Source of the DNA: Deltaproteobacteria bacterium
GTDB taxonomy: Bacteria; Desulfobacterota; DSM-4660; Desulfatiglandales; Desulfatiglandaceae
Reading direction: 5' to 3'
NCBI GenBank assembly: GCA_029932035.1
Contig: JAOZQV010000043.1
Coordinates: forward strand, 1-14,680
Length of the DNA: 14,680 bases
Shown one piece after another: positions 1 to 8,481 of the stretch. Position 1 is the stretch's first letter; each line of letters begins with the position of its first letter. The translations under genes were made by a program, and so were the position numbers. A model generated the notes under the pieces. The model made no database searches. It had not been told where the DNA came from and worked only from the letters and a program-made list of their open reading frames with translations.

Positions 1-2
1 GC

Positions 3-89
3 GCTCACATCATCAGGGCGCATAACGTCAAAAAGGCAGTGGAGACGGTTAAGATCATCGATGCGGTTAAACGCGGGAGCGTGGGGTAA
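3..89 (+). CDS. folP: dihydropteroate synthase, C-terminal end only (5' part outside window)
   Basis: An open frame enters from the left edge and ends at TAA 87-89, giving 28 residues that begin AHIIRAHNVKKAVETVKIID. This matches the final strand and helix of dihydropteroate synthase, where family members carry a motif like A-H-I-x-R-V-H-D-V followed by a helix of the type ETV-x-A-x-x-x-x-DA. The enzyme joins p-aminobenzoate to dihydropterin pyrophosphate in cytosolic folate synthesis. The arginine and histidine of the RAH (usually RVH) motif contribute to the active site in characterised enzymes. The coaX start lies 6 bases after the stop, so the two genes are probably co-transcribed. The identification rests on a short C-terminal signature, and the catalytic body cannot be seen. 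Confidence 0.75.
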   Translation, partial: AHIIRAHNVKKAVETVKIIDAVKRGSVG

Positions 90-95
90 AATAGT

Positions 96-863
96 ATGTT
101 GTTCTGTATTGATATCGGTAATACGAATATTGTCCTGGGAGTGGCAGATCAGGAACAGATACTCCACCACTGGAGGATCAGGACCGAAAAAGAGACCACG
201 GTCGATGAACTGGGCATCCTTATAGGCACTTTCTTCCAATGGAAGGGTATAAAATTCCAGGATATCCAGGATACGATTATCTCGTGTGTGGTTCCTCCCC
301 TACTCAATACTGTGGAAGAGTTTTCACGCCGTTACTTCAAGGTTGAGCCCGTGATTATCGGTCCGGGCACAAAGACAGGGATGCCGATTCAATATGAGAA
401 CCCCAAGGAAGTGGGCGCCGACCGGATTGTAAATGCGGTGGCCGCTTACGAAAAATATGGCGCCTCCCTAATCGTGGTCGATTTTGGCACAGCCACGACC
501 TTTGACTATATATCAAAGGAGGGCTCCTATATGGGCGGGGCCATTGCCCCGGGGGTAATAATATCTTGCGAAGCCCTCTTTAAAGAGGCCTCCAAACTTC
601 CGAGAGTCGAGATATTTACCCAGCCGAGCACAGTCATAGCAAAAGACACCATCAGCAGCATGAACGCCGGGATTATCTATGGTTATGCGGGTTTGGTGGA
701 CGGCATTGTCAACAGGATGCGAAATGAGTCAGGAGAAGAGCCAATGGTCATTGCCACAGGAGGTCTGGCGCCTATTATCTCAGAAGTCTCGGAAACAATA
801 GCCCACGTTGAGGAATTTTTGACCCTGCAGGGACTTATAATCCTATTCAAGAGAAATAAGTAG
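96..863 (+). CDS. coaX: type III pantothenate kinase
   Basis: This is a 255-residue protein of normal length for CoaX, the ASKHA-fold kinase that phosphorylates pantothenate in the first step of coenzyme A synthesis. Family signatures are all present: the N-terminal phosphate-binding DIGNTN at residues 6-11, GADR at 107-110 with the conserved aspartate D109, DFGTATT at 129-135, the GGAIAPG loop at 147-153, ATGG at 220-223 and a C-terminal LTLQGL at 242-247. Type III kinases are cytosolic and, by family knowledge, insensitive to CoA feedback and dependent on a monovalent cation. The ATG at 96 puts the first motif at the usual distance from the N terminus. A G-rich stretch at 83-86 could serve as a ribosome site. 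It lies 6 bases after folP and 15 before the carboxypeptidase gene. No key residue appears to be missing. Confidence 0.97.
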   Translation: MLFCIDIGNTNIVLGVADQEQILHHWRIRTEKETTVDELGILIGTFFQWKGIKFQDIQDTIISCVVPPLLNTVEEFSRRYFKVEPVIIGPGTKTGMPIQYENPKEVGADRIVNAVAAYEKYGASLIVVDFGTATTFDYISKEGSYMGGAIAPGVIISCEALFKEASKLPRVEIFTQPSTVIAKDTISSMNAGIIYGYAGLVDGIVNRMRNESGEEPMVIATGGLAPIISEVSETIAHVEEFLTLQGLIILFKRNK

Positions 864-878
864 ATCCCAATAACTTCA

Positions 879-1805
879 ATGCCATCCTTTAAACTCCAAA
901 GACTACCCCTGATTAAACCATCAAGACTGAGGCCAGGGGATCTGATCGGTATTATCTCTCCGGCCGGACCTGTGGACGAATCCGAGCTGCAACCCGATCT
1001 GGAACTGCTAAGATCCTCCGGTTTAAGAATTCATGTTGCACCTCACGTATATGACAGGAATGATTACTTGGCAGGAGATGATGAGGCCAGACTTTCAGAC
1101 CTCCATGCCATGTTCCGGGACAGGGAGATAAAAGCCATTTTTTGTGCTCGCGGAGGATATGGAACCTTGAGGCTCCTTGATAAGATTGATTATGATCTGA
1201 TCACGAAACACCCGAAGATAATCGTAGGCTACAGCGATATCACCGCCCTCTTGATGGCCATAAACAAGAAGACCGGGCTCGTAACTTTTCACGGACCCAT
1301 GGTGCGTGGGCTGTCCGCCCTTCATGACAACAGCCGGGAGAGCCTTTTCCGTCTCATTTCATCAAATCAGCCGGTTTCATTCAGCCCCATGGCAGGAAAT
1401 CCTCTCATTGCAGGGAGGGCCACGGGACCTCTGATTGGGGGCAACCTGAGTCTTATCTGCCACCTCATAGGGACCCCCTTCCTCCCATCGCTTGACGGTT
1501 CTATCCTGTTTATTGAGGATAGAGGGGAACCTCTATACCGCATAGACCGCATGCTGACCCATCTCGCATTGACTGGCCAATTGAAAGGGATTGCCGGTCT
1601 GATAGGGGGCGAATTTATCGAGTGCGGCGATAACTCTGCCATCGATAATCTGCTGAATACCCTGGCGTCTGACCTGGATATCCCTCTGACAACCGGATTT
1701 CCCGTAGGACACGGCCCGACAAACCTGGCTTTTCCCCTTGGTCTACCCGCTCAACTTGATACCGATTCCATGACCCTTTTCCTACTGGAATCATGCGTCA
1801 TTTGA
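879..1805 (+). CDS. ldcA: LD-carboxypeptidase, LdcA/MccF family (peptidase family S66)
   Basis: This 308-residue protein has no signal peptide, as expected for cytosolic muramoyl-tetrapeptide LD-carboxypeptidase, which removes the terminal D-alanine from recycled peptidoglycan tetrapeptides. The N-terminal segment RPGDLIGIISPAGP (18-31) is typical of the family. CARGGYG is at 89-95. The probable nucleophile is S119 in GYSD (117-120), and GGNL is at 187-190. The likely partners of the Ser-Glu-His triad are E213 in FIED (211-214) and H278 in GHGP (277-280). Their order and spacing resemble the characterised Pseudomonas LdcA. MccF-like immunity proteins, which cleave microcin C-type nucleotide peptides, share the fold, so the substrate is inferred. 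No clear Shine-Dalgarno precedes ATG 879. The mfd start follows 16 bases after the stop. Confidence 0.9.
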   Translation: MPSFKLQRLPLIKPSRLRPGDLIGIISPAGPVDESELQPDLELLRSSGLRIHVAPHVYDRNDYLAGDDEARLSDLHAMFRDREIKAIFCARGGYGTLRLLDKIDYDLITKHPKIIVGYSDITALLMAINKKTGLVTFHGPMVRGLSALHDNSRESLFRLISSNQPVSFSPMAGNPLIAGRATGPLIGGNLSLICHLIGTPFLPSLDGSILFIEDRGEPLYRIDRMLTHLALTGQLKGIAGLIGGEFIECGDNSAIDNLLNTLASDLDIPLTTGFPVGHGPTNLAFPLGLPAQLDTDSMTLFLLESCVI

Positions 1806-1821
1806 TACCCTAACCGCTACC

Positions 1822-4800
1822 ATGTCTGCACGAAAAAACCAAGATCTTGTTAAATTTAAAAACTGGCTGAAAAAGGGCTCAGGGCTCATGTCCCTTGTCG
1901 GTCTTTCAGGATCGGCACAGTCCTATTTCTTTTCTGAGGTGTTGGCCGATCTAGACAGACCCTGTCTCGTCATCCTCCCGGAAAGAAAAAGCGCCGAACG
2001 GCTTTATAAAGAGCTCCGGTTCTTTATGGGCGCTCCGGAAACAGAGGAGACCTCTCCCTTCCTAAGGCTCCATCAGTTTTTCCCCTATGACATGTCCCCC
2101 CTGACCGGGCTCAGCCCGCACCGGGAATTGGTCACCAGGCGAATCAATGCGCTCTATGCCCTGATGTCTGACAAAAATCCTGTTGTCATTACCTCTCTCG
2201 AAGCAATTTGCTTCAGGGTCATGCCAAAGGAATCGCTCCTCAGTTCTTTAGAATACCTTGAAGCAGGGGAGGATGTTGATAGAGTCCCCCTCATCACAAA
2301 GCTCGAAATCAACGGCTATCAACGCACATCATTGGTGGAAGAAAGGGGAGATTATTCTGTTCGGGGGGGTGTTATCGACATATTCTCACCCCTTTATCCC
2401 CTCCCTCTCCGCCTGGAGTTTTGGGGGGACCGGCTCGAATCGATTCGTCAATTTGATCCTATCAGCCAGCGATCGCAGAACCATTCAAGAGAAATGATTC
2501 TTCTCCCTGCCGTGGAAATCATAATGGATGAAGAGGGCGTTAAGCGGGCCAGGTCCATGGGACGGCTTCCAAGACAACCGGAAGACAGGATGGGTTTCCC
2601 AGGGCAGGAGGCCTGGCTCAATCATTTTTATCCCCATCTCGACACTCTCTTCGAATATCTCCCTGAAAACGGGATCATCACCCTTTTTGATCCACACCGT
2701 ATGGAGTCTGACGGCCGGAAGATAGAGAAGAAATTTCATAAAGACGAAGAGAGATTCCAAGAAGAATCGGCAGGGAAAGGTGCGCCCTTTCCTGATATGG
2801 AAGGTGTCTTTGTCCCCTTCGAGGAAATCGCACAGCAGTTTGAAAAGTATCAACGGATTGAGATAGGTGAATTGAACCTGCATAAGGAGGGAATGCCCGG
2901 GAAAACCACAGAGGCCTTAGAAACCATAGAGATCCGGGGCCATTTCCAGTTGGAGGAGAACCTGGAGGTCAGGCTCGCCAACAGGGGCAGGGTATCCATG
3001 GCCCCATTTGCCAACAGAATCGCATCGTGGCTTGCAACCCGATCAAGGGTCGTAATAACCAGCAGTACAGAGCAGCAGGCCAACCGTTTAAGAGAAATCC
3101 TGGGAAATTATGATGTTCAGGTGGCAAGCGTGGCCCAGGGCTGGGATAAGGTACCTGAAACGCCAGGGCTGAGTCTCTGTTTGGGTAGACTCCCACAGGG
3201 TTTTACCTGGCCGGACATCGGTCTTTATGTGGTCAGCGAAGATGAGATATTCGGTCCAAAGAGGGCCATGCGAAGACAGAAAAAAACCGGGCGCAAAGGC
3301 GCACTTTCGTGGTCCAGCTTCAGCCAGCTCAAGGCAGGGGACCTTGTTGTGCATGAGGATCACGGAATCGGCCGGTATGGCGGGCTCTCGGCAATGGAGA
3401 TCGCCAATAAAATGAATGATTTCATCATTGTGGAATATGCCAATAATTCGAGGCTTTATATCCCGGCTGACCGAGTCAGCATTCTACAGAAATATGCCGG
3501 GGCCGGTGAAAGAAACCCGAAGCTGGATCAGCTCGGGGGCCACTCGTGGAACATAGCAAAACAGAAGGCCAAAAAGTCTGTCAAAAAGATCGCTAAACAG
3601 CTTGTAGAGCTCTATGCCTTGAGAAAATATCGAAAAGGACACGCATTTTCTCCTCCTGACCATTACTATCGCGAATTCGAGTCCACATTTGAACATGAGG
3701 AGACCGATGACCAGATCAAAGCGATTGAAGATGTCTTGGAAGACTTAGTCTCGGAACAACCGATGGATCGTCTTATATGTGGAGACGTGGGTTTCGGGAA
3801 GACTGAGGTAGCGATTCGAGCCGCATTCAAGATTGTGGCGGATGGAAAGCAGGTGGCTTTTCTTGTGCCCACGACGGTCTTAGCCGAGCAGCACTTCGAA
3901 ACCTTTAAGAAGAGGATGTCGCCCTATTCCATTGAAGTCGGGGTTCTCAGTCGCTTTAAGACCAAGGCCCAGCAGGCTGAGGTTATCGGCAAACTGAGAT
4001 CCGGCAGGATAGACGTGTTGATAGGCACACACAGGATCCTTCAGAGGGATGTAAAATTCGCCGATTTGGGACTCCTGATTATTGACGAAGAACAGCGGTT
4101 TGGTGTCAGGCAAAAGGAGGCATTAAAAAAATACCGCGCCTTGGTGGACGTATTAGCCATAACCGCCACCCCGGTTCCAAGAACGCTCCAGATGTCTATG
4201 ATAGGGGTTAGGGACCTGAGTGTCATCGAGACCCCGCCCCAGGACAGATTGGCCATTGAGACGTATCTATCATCCTACGACGAGCCTCTTATTATCCGGG
4301 CCATAGAGTCTGAACTGGAGAGGGGAGGACAGACCTTCTTTGTCCACAATAGGGTGCGCACCATCGACCATACGGCTGATCAACTGAGAAGGATGGTTCC
4401 CCGAGCACGTATTTCGGTGGCCCACGGCCAGATGAAGTCAAAAGAGCTGGAAGAGACCATGATGAGATTCCTACGAAGGGAAATCGATCTCCTCGTCTGC
4501 ACAACTATAATCGAATCGGGTCTTGATATTCCTTCTGCCAATACCATTATCATCAATCAGGCAGATCGTCTCGGTCTGGCTCAAATCTATCAGCTAAGAG
4601 GCCGGGTAGGACGCGCCAAAGAAAAAGCATACGCCTATTTAATTATTTCAAACGACTCAGTTCTCACAAGAGACGCGGAAAAGAGGTTGAAAGCCCTCAT
4701 GGATTTTTCCAGCTTGGGCGCTGGTCTGAACCTTGCTATGCACGACCTCAGGATCCGGGGCGGGGGCAATATCCTCGGGTTTTCCCAGTCGGGGCATATT

Positions 4801-5367
4801 TCCGCGGTTGGGTATGAGCTATATGTCAAACTCATAGAACGAGCCGTTACTGCATTAAAAGGCGAGGAATGGGAGGATGATATAAACCCGGAAATCAATA
4901 TAGATATCCCCTCACACCTGCCAGAGAGTTATATTATGGACACAGATGTCAGACTAAATCTATACCGCAGGCTTTCTAACCTTCTTGAAAAGTCAGAATT
5001 GGAAGAGATCACCGAAGAGATACTCGATCGTTTCGGTTCTCCACCACAGGAAGTCGTCAATCTATTCGGTTTGATGTCAATCAGGCTGTTATTGAAAAGA
5101 CTTCGAATCAGCAAGTTAGACATGGGAAGTAACAGCCTTATTTTGACCTTACCCGAGGAAACGCGCGTAAATGCGGAAGATCTGATTAGGATGATAAGCG
5201 CCAGGCCCAACAAATTCCGTCTTTTACCGAACAACAAGCTGAAAATCTACGCCGGAACCTTCTCTTTCCCGGACGATTTTCCAAAAATTGAGCAGGTAGT
5301 GAAAATGCTTGATTTCAAGGCAGAACGGTCAAATGGCATACCTGGAAAATTGGGCTTGGCTCATTAG
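1822..5367 (+). CDS. mfd: transcription-repair coupling factor
   Basis: This 1181-residue protein is slightly longer than the E. coli enzyme of about 1148. Mfd is a DNA translocase that dislodges stalled RNA polymerase and recruits UvrA for nucleotide excision repair. The N-terminal UvrB-like module includes an RGDYSVRGGVIDIF segment around residues 175-188. The RNA-polymerase-interaction domain falls near 495-570, with LVVHEDHGIGRYGG at about 508-521. The superfamily 2 translocase follows: Walker A GDVGFGKT (654-661), DEEQ (755-758), TATP (781-784), the TTIIESGLDIP segment, and QLRGRVGR (924-931). The C-terminal TRCF domain, which masks UvrA binding at rest, lies at about 1030-1160. All helicase motifs look intact. 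No obvious Shine-Dalgarno precedes ATG 1822, but the N terminus aligns sensibly with the family. A 109-base gap follows, the longest between genes in the first half of the window. Confidence 0.98.
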   Translation: MSARKNQDLVKFKNWLKKGSGLMSLVGLSGSAQSYFFSEVLADLDRPCLVILPERKSAERLYKELRFFMGAPETEETSPFLRLHQFFPYDMSPLTGLSPHRELVTRRINALYALMSDKNPVVITSLEAICFRVMPKESLLSSLEYLEAGEDVDRVPLITKLEINGYQRTSLVEERGDYSVRGGVIDIFSPLYPLPLRLEFWGDRLESIRQFDPISQRSQNHSREMILLPAVEIIMDEEGVKRARSMGRLPRQPEDRMGFPGQEAWLNHFYPHLDTLFEYLPENGIITLFDPHRMESDGRKIEKKFHKDEERFQEESAGKGAPFPDMEGVFVPFEEIAQQFEKYQRIEIGELNLHKEGMPGKTTEALETIEIRGHFQLEENLEVRLANRGRVSMAPFANRIASWLATRSRVVITSSTEQQANRLREILGNYDVQVASVAQGWDKVPETPGLSLCLGRLPQGFTWPDIGLYVVSEDEIFGPKRAMRRQKKTGRKGALSWSSFSQLKAGDLVVHEDHGIGRYGGLSAMEIANKMNDFIIVEYANNSRLYIPADRVSILQKYAGAGERNPKLDQLGGHSWNIAKQKAKKSVKKIAKQLVELYALRKYRKGHAFSPPDHYYREFESTFEHEETDDQIKAIEDVLEDLVSEQPMDRLICGDVGFGKTEVAIRAAFKIVADGKQVAFLVPTTVLAEQHFETFKKRMSPYSIEVGVLSRFKTKAQQAEVIGKLRSGRIDVLIGTHRILQRDVKFADLGLLIIDEEQRFGVRQKEALKKYRALVDVLAITATPVPRTLQMSMIGVRDLSVIETPPQDRLAIETYLSSYDEPLIIRAIESELERGGQTFFVHNRVRTIDHTADQLRRMVPRARISVAHGQMKSKELEETMMRFLRREIDLLVCTTIIESGLDIPSANTIIINQADRLGLAQIYQLRGRVGRAKEKAYAYLIISNDSVLTRDAEKRLKALMDFSSLGAGLNLAMHDLRIRGGGNILGFSQSGHISAVGYELYVKLIERAVTALKGEEWEDDINPEINIDIPSHLPESYIMDTDVRLNLYRRLSNLLEKSELEEITEEILDRFGSPPQEVVNLFGLMSIRLLLKRLRISKLDMGSNSLILTLPEETRVNAEDLIRMISARPNKFRLLPNNKLKIYAGTFSFPDDFPKIEQVVKMLDFKAERSNGIPGKLGLAH

Positions 5368-5386
5368 GGGCTTGAAAAAAACATGT

Positions 5387-5417
5387 TTGAATTTTTTAGC
5401 TTTGCTGTTAGTATAGA
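5387..5417 (+). promoter_or_regulatory. possible sigma-70-type promoter upstream of the isomerase operon (weak)
   Basis: The 109 bases between mfd and the next gene are AT-rich. TTGAAT at 5387-5392 and TATAGA at 5412-5417 are separated by 19 bases, each matching four of six consensus positions. This would place a start site about 50 bases before the ATG at 5477. A perfect 10-base palindrome, AAACATGTTT, covers 5379-5388 and overlaps the -35 candidate. Long A and T runs flank it (5375-5381 and 5392-5397). The same stretch could instead act as a weak terminator for mfd, although it lacks a GC-rich stem. Both box scores are poor, so this is only a candidate. Confidence 0.25.
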
Positions 5418-5476
5418 AAGTTTGGGGTTATGGAATAGGCGGGTTGGAATTGCAACCAAACATCGGACAATAACAA

Positions 5477-6451
5477 ATGACCCACGGGATGATTAGAGGG
5501 GAAATTAGGTTTTTGATCCATAGCCTTTATTGTCTTTTTTGTTTGACCCTGATTTTTCTCCCTCTCGGTTGCGGCCTGTCTGATCATGGGAGGGAAGACC
5601 CGGTAATGATTATAGGCTCGAAACACCTCTCTTGTGACGCATTGAAAAAGGAGATGGAATTCATTGGTGGCGGGATGCCTGTTCCGGTTAAGCATGCAAG
5701 GGGGATAAAAACCCGGCTAATTGAACAGATCATAGACTACTATCTCGTCATCGAATATGGGAAACAAAACAACATCTCTATCTCTGAAAATGAATTCCAG
5801 AGGAATTTAAACGAGATCAAGAGGGAATACTCAGAAGATGCCTTTCGTAAAGTGCTGCTTCAGGGGTATGTGGATTCCGCGCTGTGGGAGCATCGCTTGA
5901 GAAATCAGCTCCTTGTGGGCAAAGTTATCAAACTTGTTTTAGAAAAAATCGCCCCACCAAGTTATGAAGAGATAAAGATCTATTTCCAAAAGAACAGAAA
6001 TGAATTCAGATCCCCGGAGATGTTAAGATTCCGGCAAATAGTCTGTAAATCAAAAAAAGAGGCAGAGACCCTGCGCGACCGCATCTATGCCGGGGAAGAT
6101 ATGGGAAAACTTGCCAAGAAATATTCAATAGCCCCTGAGGCCGAGGCCCATGGTGAAGTTGGTTGGGTAGCCCGGGGCCATTTAGACGAATCGATGGAAG
6201 ATGCCCTCTTTTCACTGCAAAGTGGCAAAATCAGTCCTATTATCAAAACCTCCTTTGGCTATCATCTCTTCGAGGTAATGTCCCGCAGGCCTGCTGGCGT
6301 TAAAGGACTTCCGGAAGTTATTCACGAAATAGAAGCACTACTTATCCGCCAAAAGCACGAGGTCTTTTACAAGAAATGGTTGGAAAAGCTCAGATCTGAC
6401 TTTAAAGTCGCGGTTAATCAAGACATGTTGAACAAATTGGTGCTATCTTAA
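5477..6451 (+). CDS. PpiC-type (parvulin) peptidyl-prolyl isomerase, probable lipoprotein
   Basis: This 324-residue protein has a hydrophobic N-terminal segment (about 12-31) ending in LPLGC at 28-32. C32 is a plausible lipidation site, giving a lipoprotein facing the periplasm. The residue at -3 is proline, which is unusual for a lipobox. A helical SurA/PrsA-like N-terminal region (about 45-160) includes RLIEQIIDYYLVIEYGKQ. The parvulin domain runs about 180-270, with RFRQIVCKSKKEAE, then AKKYSIAPEAEAHGEVGWV, and closes with GYHLFEV (261-267). Family members assist folding of outer-membrane and periplasmic proteins. An in-frame stop at 5471-5473 limits the start to ATG 5477 or ATG 5489, and neither has a good ribosome site. 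A second isomerase gene begins 17 bases downstream, so the pair likely works on the same clients. A single-pass membrane anchor is the alternative to lipidation. Confidence 0.88.
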   Translation: MTHGMIRGEIRFLIHSLYCLFCLTLIFLPLGCGLSDHGREDPVMIIGSKHLSCDALKKEMEFIGGGMPVPVKHARGIKTRLIEQIIDYYLVIEYGKQNNISISENEFQRNLNEIKREYSEDAFRKVLLQGYVDSALWEHRLRNQLLVGKVIKLVLEKIAPPSYEEIKIYFQKNRNEFRSPEMLRFRQIVCKSKKEAETLRDRIYAGEDMGKLAKKYSIAPEAEAHGEVGWVARGHLDESMEDALFSLQSGKISPIIKTSFGYHLFEVMSRRPAGVKGLPEVIHEIEALLIRQKHEVFYKKWLEKLRSDFKVAVNQDMLNKLVLS

Positions 6452-6468
6452 ACAGGTTACAGGACCAA

Positions 6469-7446
6469 ATGAAGCAATTAAAAAAAATCGCCTCTTTCAT
6501 TCTCCTCTTTACCGGGAGCATTTTATTATTTCACTCGTCGGTCTCGGGCGAGATTTGCAACAGACTTGTTGCCATTGTTAACGATGAGGTAGTTACCCTC
6601 TATGAGCTGAACACCATGATGCAGACGCTTACGGGAATGCCATCCGAACAACTGAAGAACAAGTCCGAAGAGATTTATCTTAAAACCCGCCAAAAAGTCT
6701 TGGACGACCTGATTGATCAGAAAATTGGCCTTGAAAAGATCAAGGAATTAGAAATCAAGGTAACTGACAAAGAGGTAGATCAGGCTATCGAAAGGGTAAA
6801 GGCAGATAACCAGTTAACCCAGAAAGACCTAATTGCCGAACTGAAAGCGCAAGGGAGCAACTATGAATCGTACAGGAAATCTATTAAAAAAGAATTGGAA
6901 AGGATACAACTGATCAACTATGAGGTGAAGTCAAAGATTATACTCAGGGAAGAAGCAATCGAGGAGTACTACAACACACACAGGGATGAGTTCACCAGCG
7001 AGGGCAGAGTCCGTCTTGCTCTCATTTTTCTCAAGCAAAAGGATCCGGCCGACAGAAATGAGGCCCGAGCTCTTTACCAAAAGGCCCAGGATATCCTCTC
7101 AATGATCAAAGAGGGCAAGAATTTTGCCAATCTGGCAAGGAAATTCTCCAATGGGCCCGGGGCAAGTGAGGGAGGTGACCTTGGTGTATTCAAGATGTCC
7201 GAGCTTAATCCAGAGATGTCTGAGATTATTAAAGATCTATCTGCCGGTGAAGTAAGTAAACCGATTATTAGGCCTTATGGTATCAAGATAATCAAGGTAG
7301 AAGAAAAAGATGGGGGCGGAGAAAAATCTCTCGAGCAGGTTCAAAACGCCATTCGTACAATCCTTTATCGAAAAGAGCTTGACAAGAGGTATTCCGCCTG
7401 GATCAAAGAGTTGAGAAAAAAGGCATATATAAAAATTATTTTTTAA
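6469..7446 (+). CDS. surA: SurA-like periplasmic chaperone / peptidyl-prolyl isomerase
   Basis: This 325-residue protein starts with a classic signal peptide: charged MKQLKK, a hydrophobic core at about 7-22, and likely cleavage near the SVSG segment around residue 27. The SurA N-terminal domain follows, with NRLVAIVNDEVVTLYEL (31-47) and VLDDLIDQKI (77-86), both hallmark segments. One parvulin domain covers about 178-277, including RVRLALIF (180-187), ARKFSNGPGASEGGDLG (223-239) and the closing RPYGIKIIKVEE. E. coli SurA has two parvulin domains; a single one is common in Desulfobacterota homologues. The role would be escorting unfolded outer-membrane proteins through the periplasm. AGGA at 6461-6464 sits 4 bases before ATG 6469. 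The gene lies 17 bases after the lipoprotein isomerase and 18 before the RodZ-like gene, consistent with one operon. The symbol reflects domain similarity, not proven orthology. Confidence 0.9.
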   Translation: MKQLKKIASFILLFTGSILLFHSSVSGEICNRLVAIVNDEVVTLYELNTMMQTLTGMPSEQLKNKSEEIYLKTRQKVLDDLIDQKIGLEKIKELEIKVTDKEVDQAIERVKADNQLTQKDLIAELKAQGSNYESYRKSIKKELERIQLINYEVKSKIILREEAIEEYYNTHRDEFTSEGRVRLALIFLKQKDPADRNEARALYQKAQDILSMIKEGKNFANLARKFSNGPGASEGGDLGVFKMSELNPEMSEIIKDLSAGEVSKPIIRPYGIKIIKVEEKDGGGEKSLEQVQNAIRTILYRKELDKRYSAWIKELRKKAYIKIIF

Positions 7447-7464
7447 TCCAATCCAGGAACTTAT

Positions 7465-8481
7465 ATGGGCAGAGGCAAAAACCACCCATTAGATGAGGAA
7501 ACCAGGGACTGGGAATTTCCATCTGGCAAAGAACTCGGCGCCCTCTTTAGGAATAAAAGGGAAAAAATGGGTCTCAGTTATGCCCAGATTTCCGCACAAA
7601 CAAAACTCAGACCCCACTTCCTTGAGGCCTTAGAAAACGAAGAGTGGGATCATCTTCCCTCGCCTACTTTTGTAAAAGGATTTATTCGCTCTTATGCCCG
7701 TGCCCTTGGTTTAGCGGAAGATGGCCTTCTTGCCCTCTATCAGGAGATCACCCCTCGGCGCCACGAGACTCCTGGGCCTGTTATGCCTCCTGTCAATAAG
7801 AGAAAAAAACTGTCTCTGTACCTTTTCCTGATTATTGTTTGTTCTGCTGCGGGGTTCGCATTTTACACCTGGATGGAAGATCCAACCCGCATGGAGGGAA
7901 TAATTGACCATGAGGCAGTGGCCCCGTCAGATAATAAGCTAATTGAGTCAAGGAAGCTTCAGGATGACCGGAAAGAAAAGGCAGAGGTGTCCTTGAATGA
8001 ACAGGAACCGATTGCGGATATCTCCAAGCCCAAAAGAGCTGCGCCTGTGGAAGAAAAACCCCCGGCACCTAAAAGAGATTCTTTGGAATCAGCCGGCCCA
8101 CAATTAGCAGAGGAAAAGCCAATGCCAGAGGAAGAGGTATCCTCTCATAAATCAATTAGCAGCATTGAACCCGAAACAACTGTCACGAAGACTCCCCTGC
8201 CCACCGAAACAGACGGGCAGGCGTTAGTTTTAAAGGCCATTGTCAAGGAAAGGACATGGATCAGGGTACGTATTGATAACGAACAACCAAAAGAGTATGT
8301 TCTTGGTCCTAAAAGCCGGCCTCAATGGAAGGCAAAAAAGGGTTTTGAATTGCTGATCGGTAACGCCGGGGGGATTGACCTTGAATTTGACGGTAAAAAA
8401 ATGGCGGATTTAGGGAAACAGGGCCAGGTAATTAGATTGAATCTTCCAAAGGAATATGAAAGGAGCATTTCAGAAAATTAA
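7465..8481 (+). CDS. rodZ: RodZ-like membrane protein with N-terminal helix-turn-helix
   Basis: This 338-residue protein has RodZ architecture. A Cro/CI-like HTH of the HTH_25 type occupies about 22-95, with GALFRNKREKMGLSYAQIS (25-43) and the signature SPTFVKGFIRSYARALGL (66-83). A basic NKRKK (111-115) precedes one transmembrane helix at about 116-136, so the HTH should be cytosolic. A Pro/Glu/Lys-rich, probably disordered periplasmic linker runs about 137-252. A beta-rich C-terminal domain of the DUF4115 type covers about 253-328. RodZ ties MreB filaments to the wall-elongation machinery in rod-shaped cells, and its HTH binds MreB rather than acting mainly on DNA. No mreB is visible here, so a role in cell shape is inferred from architecture. 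AGGA at 7455-7458 lies 6 bases before ATG 7465. The end overlaps or abuts tyrS. Confidence 0.85.
   Translation: MGRGKNHPLDEETRDWEFPSGKELGALFRNKREKMGLSYAQISAQTKLRPHFLEALENEEWDHLPSPTFVKGFIRSYARALGLAEDGLLALYQEITPRRHETPGPVMPPVNKRKKLSLYLFLIIVCSAAGFAFYTWMEDPTRMEGIIDHEAVAPSDNKLIESRKLQDDRKEKAEVSLNEQEPIADISKPKRAAPVEEKPPAPKRDSLESAGPQLAEEKPMPEEEVSSHKSISSIEPETTVTKTPLPTETDGQALVLKAIVKERTWIRVRIDNEQPKEYVLGPKSRPQWKAKKGFELLIGNAGGIDLEFDGKKMADLGKQGQVIRLNLPKEYERSISEN

Noticed and set aside
5371..5376. CTTGAA resembling a sigma-32 -35 element upstream of the isomerase genes
   Set aside because: No CCCCAT-like -10 element follows at the required spacing, so a heat-shock promoter is not supported.
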